This document shows, in pieces, positions 9,025 through 15,932 of a stretch of 64,000 bases of DNA; within the stretch, counting starts at the first letter, position 1; each line of letters opens with the position of its first letter. The notes below the pieces were generated by a model, which worked only from the letters and a program-made list of their open reading frames with translations, searched no databases and was not told where the DNA came from. Where the stretch lies: NCBI GenBank assembly GCA_009746045.1, contig RPFO01000050.1:2353868-2417867 (forward strand), written 5' to 3'. The position numbers and the translations under genes were made by a program. This stretch comes from Mesostigma viride (Eukaryota > Streptophyta > Mesostigmatophyceae > Mesostigmatales > Mesostigmataceae).

Positions 9025-9660
9025 TCAATAAACGTACCGCCTCCTACGATAAGCCTCCGCGGCGTGCGCAGAGGCGGCGAGGCACTGCTTCTTCTTCTGG
9101 CGCCTCCTCAGCGCCCGGCCGCCGCTTGGGCACCTGGGAGGGACCCTAGACAGATTCAGAGACCTGACGTGGTCCCGGATATCGTTCAGCGTGGTACCGG
9201 GCTTGGTCTGATACCCGGCGCGGTTTGCCCAGTCGCGAATCTTGGCGAGCGTCTCGTGCCCTCTCTTGGCCTCCGTTCTCAGACACTGCTTTCTGAGCTC
9301 CTGCCTCCGCGCAAGCGCCCACGCCGTAGATGGACACGGACGCGGGAGGAGCTTGATGTTATTGGACTTCCTAAAGTCGCGCAGGCCGGACTTTGTTACC
9401 ATCGCGTAAGTACCGCCTTTCGTCATAGGGTAATACCCCATTCTGTCGGCAAAGTCTACGAGCCGCTGCCGCCGCCCAGCCCTGTCTAGATTGCGCACAA
9501 GCATCACCTTGCGCGTACGCACTTTCCGAGGCGGGGGGGCAGCAGGGGTGGGGGGAGGGCGCTTCTTCTTCTGACGCACGGGCAGGGAGGGGGCAGCCGC
9601 GCTTCCTCCGCCGTTCGCGCGTGCCTGGGAGCGCGTGGTTGCAAACATGCGGTGAAACAT
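9025..9660 (-). CDS. Basic repeat-family protein 2
   Basis: This 211-residue protein has two copies of the module: about residues 68-130 (LVDFADRMGYYP...FRKSNNIKLLPRPCP...LARRQ..RKQC) and 135-205 (IRDWANRAGY...RVPPRCP...LRRRQKKKQC). Conserved points are the (D/N)R.GY head, a (R/P)CP turn and an RRQ...QC end. The N-terminus is Ala/Pro/Lys rich. A TATATAAA sequence lies about 10-20 bases upstream of the ATG. No known family is recognised. Confidence 0.62.
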   Translation of the reverse strand: MFHRMFATTRSQARANGGGSAAAPSLPVRQKKKRPPPTPAAPPPRKVRTRKVMLVRNLDRAGRRQRLVDFADRMGYYPMTKGGTYAMVTKSGLRDFRKSNNIKLLPRPCPSTAWALARRQELRKQCLRTEAKRGHETLAKIRDWANRAGYQTKPGTTLNDIRDHVRSLNLSRVPPRCPSGGRALRRRQKKKQCLAASAHAAEAYRRRRYVY

Positions 9661-9725
9661 TGTAGATGCGTTTTATATACAAAGACAAAATACTTTTTTG
9701 GGGGCATCCTTTTCTATAAGCGCGC

Positions 9726-10343
9726 TTAATACCATCGCCAGGCAGAAGCGGTGTGAGTTTTGGGCTCGACCAAGCACTGGTTAAGCTTCCTGCGCTTCCG
9801 AAGCTTTTTGCCACCGGTAGGGCACCTTGGTGGGAGCACACCGTTCAGCTTTTCTTTTATGAAAGCCCTTATGTCTCTCATTGACGTCCCGGGGCCAGCT
9901 CCTGGGTACCCTGTCCTGTTAGCGTAGTCGTGCACCCTAGCTTGCGCTATCAACCCTCGCGAGGCTTTGGCCCTAATGCACTGCCTTTTCTCGTTCTGTC
10001 TGCGCTCGAGGTAGAAGGCAGTTTTCGGACAGCGACTCGGGACGCGAACCATGCCTTCGACCCTCATCCACCTTCGAAAGTCCCGGGCGCCAAACTTTTT
10101 GTTCGGGTAATACCCCGCCCTGTCGGCATAGTCCTGCAACCTACCCCTTGGCACTCTGGCGTAACGTTTTTTTGACAAAGTGCGTTTCTTCGGGGCCTTT
10201 TTGGTTTTATATGCCCTCCACGCGGTTGTTTCGCCGCCTGTCTGAAGCTCTTTAATCAAATCATCCGCCTCTTGTATCATCTTATTAAACCTTTCATCTT
10301 TCTCCTTCTCCGCAGCTGTAGCAGCTCTGTTAAAATGGTACAT
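9726..10343 (-). CDS. Basic repeat-family protein 3
   Basis: This 205-residue protein is closely related in layout to the gene at 9025-9660. A charged N-terminal helix is followed by two modules: RLQDYADRAGYYP...RVPSRCP..AFYLERRQNEKRQC and VHDYANRTGY...PPRCP...LRKRRKLNQC. A TATAAAA-type box on the minus strand (near 10377-10385) overlaps the end of the upstream gene. The tandem arrangement and shared modules indicate local duplication. Confidence 0.62.
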   Translation of the reverse strand: MYHFNRAATAAEKEKDERFNKMIQEADDLIKELQTGGETTAWRAYKTKKAPKKRTLSKKRYARVPRGRLQDYADRAGYYPNKKFGARDFRRWMRVEGMVRVPSRCPKTAFYLERRQNEKRQCIRAKASRGLIAQARVHDYANRTGYPGAGPGTSMRDIRAFIKEKLNGVLPPRCPTGGKKLRKRRKLNQCLVEPKTHTASAWRWY

Positions 10344-10378
10344 GTGTAAACGCGTGTAATGTAAACGCAGATTTATTT

Positions 10379-11320
10379 TTATAAGGCCTTTATTCTCTTT
10401 GCATGCGCCCCCCCCTCTATAAAGTCCCTTTTAGCTCGCCTATTTTCTACCATCAGACACTTGTTATCTAGGTAAACGGATCTGTCTACCGGTTCCTTGG
10501 CCATGTCATGCAGTCCCCACTTTTGGAACACGGTGCCCATGTCTTTTCCCATGTCCTCTATAGATTGCACCACGTTCATGCCACTCTTGATGGACCTCTC
10601 GTGCAGCGAGTTCATCAGGTATACGGCCGAGTTCATGGGCCCTTTGAAGTAATCGCGTGTGGCCTCGCTCCTTTTGATGTCGTGATGCTCCCTGTACTTC
10701 TGTGTCGCCATCCCGCATACAGCATAATTGACGCTGGCGTTCACTACAGCGCAGTTCTTTCCCACCTCTCCCGGATTGCTGACCGCCTTTATGGCGTCCA
10801 TGTGCGACTTGGTGGACTCGCACGACTTGATGCGCGGCTCGTCTTTTATACCCTGCGCCTCGTCGGCACGGGCGTAGATGTCGTCTGCCAGTGACCTGTC
10901 TGCGTCCAAGTACCTTTCCAAAAGCAGGGCCAGACTGTGACGGAAACCGGCAGCCTTCTTGCCCGGCAACAACTGTATGATCTTAATGATCCCCTGTCGA
11001 TCGGTGACGGGCGTGTGTCGCTGTCTGGCCCCGGGGAATTTCCAGATTATACAGGCTGTATACACTTCGGGATACTCCTTTTGCAGCCTAGAATGGTACT
11101 GAGCCGCATGAATGCCCGCGTTATCGATAAAGGCGCCATCTGGTTGCATGAAGCAAACCACCTTGATGACATCAATCACGGAGATCTTGCCATCCGGAGT
11201 CACCCTGATTTTGTCACGGAACAACGGGTCGTCCTCGCCGCCGTCTACGGGCGCGAGGAAGCGCACGCACGCCATAGTGTCAATGGCACGCACGCTAATA
11301 TTATTCATGGCGCGAGACAT
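10379..11320 (-). CDS. BRO/MSV199-like domain protein
   Basis: This 313-residue protein has a central block, TPVTDRQGIIKIIQLLPGKKA followed by FRHSLALLLERYL.AD.SLA, at about residues 100-150. I associate this with a domain widespread in large DNA viruses and in algal and oomycete genomes and often found with BRO-like, KilA-like or ART-like proteins. The C-terminal half is charged and helical. The open frame extends upstream through a GTG, but the first ATG is at 11318-11320. It sits beside two ADP-ribosyltransferase-like genes on the same strand; the ART gene at 11384 has a related stretch (LKVIQLLPGVTCLP). Exact function is unknown. Confidence 0.5.
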   Translation of the reverse strand: MSRAMNNISVRAIDTMACVRFLAPVDGGEDDPLFRDKIRVTPDGKISVIDVIKVVCFMQPDGAFIDNAGIHAAQYHSRLQKEYPEVYTACIIWKFPGARQRHTPVTDRQGIIKIIQLLPGKKAAGFRHSLALLLERYLDADRSLADDIYARADEAQGIKDEPRIKSCESTKSHMDAIKAVSNPGEVGKNCAVVNASVNYAVCGMATQKYREHHDIKRSEATRDYFKGPMNSAVYLMNSLHERSIKSGMNVVQSIEDMGKDMGTVFQKWGLHDMAKEPVDRSVYLDNKCLMVENRRAKRDFIEGGAHAKRIKAL

Positions 11321-11383
11321 TATTCTCAACGCTTTAAACGCGAAAATGCAACATGCCTTCTGTACGTACACGCAACTTTTTTT

Positions 11384-12796
11384 TCACAACCCGGAAACAT
11401 TTTTTTCCCGTTTTAAAGAAACACCTTTTAGCCACTTACTGACAGCGACATTTGACGCCCTGACTCTGCGTCTAGGCTCTTCGTTATCGCCGTTCGGGCA
11501 CGTGTATTTTTGGGGGGCATCGGACATGTCTGCCCACAAACCATTATTGGCGTGCACTTCCATTCTCCTTGTGTTATGCACTAAATATACAATACCCGGG
11601 GGCAGAAGAATCTCGTGCTCTTCGTACTGGCTTACAGGCCACATTGGCAGGCAAGTCACACCTGGTAGCAACTGGATGACCTTCAGACAGCAGCCATCCT
11701 CCGCGCTCGTCGTCTCCTTGCCGTTTACTTGGACTCTGCGTCTTGGTAGTTTTTCCCTGGCATCGACAAAAGAAAGTGCCATATCAGGATTTATTGTGGT
11801 GGACACGAACCACTTGTTTTCGTACATTTTGAGCAACTGACCCCCCAGCATCGTGCCTTCCACTTTGTCCGTGTAGTATGCACTCTTGACGCCCCGATAC
11901 ACGGTCATTGTTTTTTTAAGAGGCGGGGCATTTTTCAGGATTCGAGATATGCAATCCTTGTAATACGGCACGACAACGTTTTTCAACGTGTCGAGGTCGA
12001 TGTTGACCACCATCCAATTCAGTAACGGTCCGACGACCAGCCCGTCGTTGGGGCCTGATTGGTAAACCACATCGATTGCCACGTCGGCGACATGCTCCCC
12101 TCCTTTCAATCGGTCAATAACAACACCCGCACCGTCAGCCTTGACAAACTTTGCGTAGTATTCGATGAATTTGGGCCATTTGGCGCGATCAAAGTGTTTT
12201 GCGGACAGTTTTTTTAGCTTGACCATGCGAAAAAGGACAGGGCAGAGCGGGTGGGCGTACGTTTTTATACCGCTCTCGGACGCGTTGATTGTTTCCCCGG
12301 AAAGTGTCTCGTGATATTTTTCAATACCCTTTGTAGACAAGCGGTTTACATATCTGTCTCCTTGGTGAGTGTAATTCCGCAGTATGCGCAGGTCATTAAC
12401 CGATAACGACATTATATAGCGCATTGCTGATGTGTACCATTCCGCGTCAAGTAGGCTCGACGCGTTAAAGAAATTTATGTACCCAAGGGTGTTCTCCAGA
12501 AACTCCTGAGTAAGATTGCTGTAGTCAATCGGGATCGTCTCATAAGATTCATCAAAACTAGCAGCTCCTAAAAGACGTTTGGGGTTGTCGTTGAAATAAT
12601 ACATGGGTATGACAATGTTTCCCTCGATGCGGACGTAGGGGTCTGGAAAATGTACTTCCCCTAAACAGAAGCGTTTTTGGTTTTCCGTTTTCCACTTTTT
12701 TCTACTCGCAATTATCTTTTTAATCCGATCGCCGTGATTTTTTATATAATTACGGATAGTTGATTGGATTAAGCTTATTGCGCGCTCTTGCTCCAT
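11384..12796 (-). CDS. ADP-ribosyltransferase-like protein (R-S-E class)
   Basis: This 470-residue protein shows the three signature elements of arginine-type mono-ADP-ribosyltransferases in its C-terminal third: MTVYRGV (Arg motif, about residue 297), WFVSTTINPDMA (Ser-Thr motif, about 331) and EEHEILLPPG (the E-x-E catalytic pair, about 391). These residues bind NAD and transfer ADP-ribose to a protein target. The N-terminus is basic and IQ-like (LIQSTIRNYIKNH), followed by a helical region of unknown role. A likely use in a virus is modification of a host protein, but the target cannot be read from sequence. No signal peptide is visible. A diverged tandem copy lies directly upstream at 12828. 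Confidence 0.7.
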   Translation of the reverse strand: MEQERAISLIQSTIRNYIKNHGDRIKKIIASRKKWKTENQKRFCLGEVHFPDPYVRIEGNIVIPMYYFNDNPKRLLGAASFDESYETIPIDYSNLTQEFLENTLGYINFFNASSLLDAEWYTSAMRYIMSLSVNDLRILRNYTHQGDRYVNRLSTKGIEKYHETLSGETINASESGIKTYAHPLCPVLFRMVKLKKLSAKHFDRAKWPKFIEYYAKFVKADGAGVVIDRLKGGEHVADVAIDVVYQSGPNDGLVVGPLLNWMVVNIDLDTLKNVVVPYYKDCISRILKNAPPLKKTMTVYRGVKSAYYTDKVEGTMLGGQLLKMYENKWFVSTTINPDMALSFVDAREKLPRRRVQVNGKETTSAEDGCCLKVIQLLPGVTCLPMWPVSQYEEHEILLPPGIVYLVHNTRRMEVHANNGLWADMSDAPQKYTCPNGDNEEPRRRVRASNVAVSKWLKGVSLKREKNVSGL

Positions 12797-12827
12797 CCTT
12801 TGTTATATCGACGGATAAAAAACGGAG

Positions 12828-14057
12828 TCAGCTAACGTACACGTGCCATATATTTGTAACCCGCCGGGATGGAACACTGTCAGGGCAGACTTTCATTCGA
12901 TTCAATGTATCCCTGGCATCCTTGTGAGAATAGACATCCTCCGTGGGCGACTCGAGTTTCAGGAAGTATTTAAATGGACGCTGTAGCAAAACCATTGGTA
13001 CATCCCCCTTTTTCAACATAAAGAGAGGGATGCACTTGAAACCACGAGGCAGGTGCACTATGCGCATTTTGTGACCTTCTGGAGGTGTCAAAAGGCACAC
13101 AAGCATATTGTGATTGACATAATTCCCCTCCTTTTCGTTGTCGGTGTCCACTCCACTGATGTCATTGTCTGGTATCCCAGAATATAGGTACACAACCATT
13201 GGGTGACCAATGGCGGGCGCACGATTCACCATAGACTCCACAAGCACTCTGTATTCCGGTAAAATATACTCTTCTATGGTCTCCCAGGAGGCCAAACGTA
13301 TCATCCAGTTCAGGAACAGCCTTGCAATTTCAGGATAATCTTCGTTTTTTTGGTCTCGCAACCAATCAATCAATGGACTAAAATCACCGTCAAAACGAGC
13401 GCTTGTACTTACGCGCTGTTGAGCAAGCGACACCAGCTTGCGATGTATGCGAACTGTGGTGTCTGGTGATTCACCTAACAGGCTTACCTCTTTGACGGGT
13501 GTGAAGTCGACATTAGAAAAACCGTCATGGTGGATCATCTGCCATACCACCCCGGCCAAGGGGTGGGTATAACCCAAGTTCTGACTTGCATAGTAACGGG
13601 GGTGTTCATGAGATTCGTCAAGGTCTGCGGCAAGCCTCTCGGATGCAATGACGGGTCCATATGATTTTACGTGCTCTGTGTTCAGCCACTGGACGTCGAC
13701 ATTTCTTAGAATGTGCAACGCAATAGGACTAAATTTTGACAGATAGGCGCTTGAGAACCTTACCCAGTCGCCATCCACCGCGGACCCTTGTAACCAGTGC
13801 CACGGCCCACTGACCATGCCCTTCATCCAGGGAAGCAGCGCTGTATTGAACACAACAGCTACGGTCGTTGTTGCGGTTTCGCCCTCAACAACCACCTTTT
13901 CAAGCCTCAACGGGCCTGGTATCAGTTCGTCGTCGTCAAAACGGTCGTGATAGATTGTATATACCGCCGTCCCTTCCGCAAAAGGCATAAGAGAAAAGGT
14001 CGACGAGCCTTCGCAGTGGTCTTGCTGAACCTTAGACAAGTACCGTACAGGGGGCAT
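12828..14057 (-). CDS. Degenerate ADP-ribosyltransferase-like paralogue
   Basis: This 409-residue protein aligns in order and spacing with the 470-residue ART next to it: both have a helical N-terminal two-thirds with an (Y)THPL landmark, then PMVVYLYSG in place of MTVYRG, MLVCLLTPP in place of the Ser-Thr motif, and GDVPMVLLQRP in place of the E-x-E motif. All three catalytic signatures are lost while the frame is intact. It may keep a binding or regulatory role without transferase activity, or may be decaying. The homology call rests on synteny and motif spacing and is less certain than for its neighbour. Confidence 0.5.
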   Translation of the reverse strand: MPPVRYLSKVQQDHCEGSSTFSLMPFAEGTAVYTIYHDRFDDDELIPGPLRLEKVVVEGETATTTVAVVFNTALLPWMKGMVSGPWHWLQGSAVDGDWVRFSSAYLSKFSPIALHILRNVDVQWLNTEHVKSYGPVIASERLAADLDESHEHPRYYASQNLGYTHPLAGVVWQMIHHDGFSNVDFTPVKEVSLLGESPDTTVRIHRKLVSLAQQRVSTSARFDGDFSPLIDWLRDQKNEDYPEIARLFLNWMIRLASWETIEEYILPEYRVLVESMVNRAPAIGHPMVVYLYSGIPDNDISGVDTDNEKEGNYVNHNMLVCLLTPPEGHKMRIVHLPRGFKCIPLFMLKKGDVPMVLLQRPFKYFLKLESPTEDVYSHKDARDTLNRMKVCPDSVPSRRVTNIWHVYVS

Positions 14058-14121
14058 GACCGGTGTCTGTTGTGGTTCAAAATAACAAGCGGTTTTATTT
14101 TGTCAATTACCACGGTCTAGA

Positions 14122-15276
14122 TTACTTTTTAACCACTCCGGTAACCCACACCGTGCGACGCCCACTTGGGTCATCGGCCATGCGCACGTTCCCGGTTATC
14201 TTCACGCCGTGGGGCGCCACAAGATCGGATAGCTGTTTTGTTGGCAGTCGTTTGGTGAAAGTGGACTTGTGCCCCAAAAAATCAACAAAGAACAACTTGC
14301 GAAAATCTGTCAGCGGCATGAACCCGCTGTTTTTTGTCGTCACTAGGTCGCTGTGGGTCAGGAACAGGCGCATTGTGCTCGCTAAGGTGTTTTCATCCAA
14401 TGCATGGTCTGCCTCATTGTCATGGCAGTCCGTGTCCACGCCGATATCGTTTTCCTCGTCCTGGACCGAGCCCCACCCAAGTCTGACAGTCAGCGCGTCT
14501 GCATGCGGGTCGTCCTTTGGTCGCCACTTGTACGAAGAGCCCTGAACCTTGCTGTACAAGTTTGTGAGCTTTTCCCTCAGCTCCTTGATCCACGTGTTCA
14601 TCCACACCGGCGCCACGCCGCCCATGCGAAAAATGTGAGCGCGCACCTGGCGGAGACCCTTTAGGTCTGCCAGTTCAATCTCCGGGTATCCGTGACACTC
14701 GTCCAGGAAGGCCTCTTCTGACTCGTCGATTTCCGTGAACAGCCCGTGTTCTGTTGCGTACTTTACCAACCACTGCCTCATCCCCCTCTTGCTGTTGGCG
14801 GCATCCCTGCCCGCAAAGTACCTATCCCCGTCAAACCACATGGGGAATGGTGCAATTTCACGCCGGGGTCTGGGAAGGGGCGATACAATCGCGACATTCT
14901 GGAGCCAGAACCAGCTCGTGAAGGTGTCGGGGGCGTGCGCTGGCGTGGATACGCGGGCAAATATGCCCCCTTTTGCGGACAAAATGGATACCCACATCCG
15001 CGTCTCCTCGTTTTTCCCTCCGGCGTCCACACCGTCCAACACGGCTATGTCATATGGAGGCAGTCCCTTCATCTCCAAGAACGCGTTGAGAGCGGGGGAC
15101 AGTTTTTCCCTGACATGCGGCCAGTCGACCATGTGGGACGAGGGCGTCAAGCAAGTGTCCACAAACTCGCAGATGAGCCTTGCCAGGGTCTTTCTGTCCA
15201 CGTCCAAGAATGGCGGGCGGGAGATGTCCATGGCGTCCGCGGGGTCGCAAGAGCGGATGCACACCGCCTTCTCCAT
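14122..15276 (-). CDS. Hypothetical protein with winged-helix-like C-terminus
   Basis: This 384-residue protein has no recognised enzyme motif. Its last 90 residues (TMRLFLTHSDLVTT...MPLTDFRKLFFVDFLGHK...LSDLVAPHGVKITG) have the pattern of the winged-helix module often found at the C-terminus of viral primase-helicase-type proteins, a possible DNA-binding domain. The open frame extends to 15390 only through a TTG. The first ATG, at 15274-15276, sits about 48 bases below a TATAAAA box, which supports it. It is divergent from the nuclease-like gene at 15390. Confidence 0.5.
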   Translation of the reverse strand: MEKAVCIRSCDPADAMDISRPPFLDVDRKTLARLICEFVDTCLTPSSHMVDWPHVREKLSPALNAFLEMKGLPPYDIAVLDGVDAGGKNEETRMWVSILSAKGGIFARVSTPAHAPDTFTSWFWLQNVAIVSPLPRPRREIAPFPMWFDGDRYFAGRDAANSKRGMRQWLVKYATEHGLFTEIDESEEAFLDECHGYPEIELADLKGLRQVRAHIFRMGGVAPVWMNTWIKELREKLTNLYSKVQGSSYKWRPKDDPHADALTVRLGWGSVQDEENDIGVDTDCHDNEADHALDENTLASTMRLFLTHSDLVTTKNSGFMPLTDFRKLFFVDFLGHKSTFTKRLPTKQLSDLVAPHGVKITGNVRMADDPSGRRTVWVTGVVKK

Positions 15277-15323
15277 TTGTAGTGCGTGCCTGTCATACAA
15301 CAGTAGAGAAATGGTAGGTGCGC

Positions 15324-15330
15324 TTTTATA
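15324..15330 (-). promoter_or_regulatory. TATA box
   Basis: TATAAAA on the minus strand lies about 48 bases upstream of the ATG at 15276 in otherwise GC-balanced DNA. It fits a eukaryotic-type promoter with a short 5' leader. Confidence 0.5.
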
Positions 15331-15389
15331 CGCGGTTGTTTGACTCGCGCATACACGGCGGGAAAAAACGCGTAGGGGTATAACAAGCA

Positions 15390-15776
15390 ATGTCCGAATT
15401 CGTGAGAGAGAAAGACGTGCAGCTATCCTACAACAAAAGAGTGGGCGGGCGCAGAGAAGTGTACTGTCGCGGTGGGAAAATAGATATTGTGGATGACATT
15501 GGAACGCGAATCATCGAGGTGAAAGAGTGGGGAAACTGGATGCACGGTGTCGGTCAGCTCTTGTCTTACGGAAAGGACTACCCCAATTACAAGAAGGAGC
15601 TGCACCTCTTTAAAGGCGACTGGTCCACTAGCGTCACTCCCGAGAAGCTCCAACACATACTTTCTGTTTGTAAAGATGCCGGGGTGAAAGTGACGCTAGA
15701 CAAAAGCGTTGGACTTACAATACCGTTTCCGACTCGCTCTGGGTGGAGACGGTTGTGCTGTCTCACGCATGCATGA
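15390..15776 (+). CDS. PD-(D/E)XK nuclease-like protein
   Basis: This 128-residue protein carries GGKIDIVDD...RIIEVKEWGNW, the D-x(n)-E-x-K pattern of restriction-endonuclease-fold nucleases. It is followed by GQLLSYGKDYPNYKKELHLF, a region typical of small members that resemble Holliday-junction or restriction nucleases in phages and giant viruses. Asp and Glu/Lys would bind metal and drive hydrolysis. The C-terminal 20 residues are basic. A role in DNA repair, recombination or degradation of foreign DNA is inferred. The ATG at 15390 lies in the divergent promoter region shared with the gene starting at 15276. Confidence 0.6.
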   Translation: MSEFVREKDVQLSYNKRVGGRREVYCRGGKIDIVDDIGTRIIEVKEWGNWMHGVGQLLSYGKDYPNYKKELHLFKGDWSTSVTPEKLQHILSVCKDAGVKVTLDKSVGLTIPFPTRSGWRRLCCLTHA

Positions 15777-15932
15777 ATTCCGCGGAAAGTGTTTTCAAAA
15801 AAATGCAAAATGACACTTGTTGTAATGTTAATTCATTCTTTATTCATAATTAAATTTTAATTAGCATACACACATCTGAGAATTACCATGCAGAAAATGG
15901 CATTTCTATAAAACTATCGACATCCTATTGAT
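15777..15932. terminator. AT-rich convergent 3' region
   Basis: This is a 156-base AT-rich gap between two converging genes. It contains TTTATT/AATAAA-like signals on both strands (around 15838-15860), the expected place for polyadenylation of both transcripts. No gene is seen. Confidence 0.35.
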
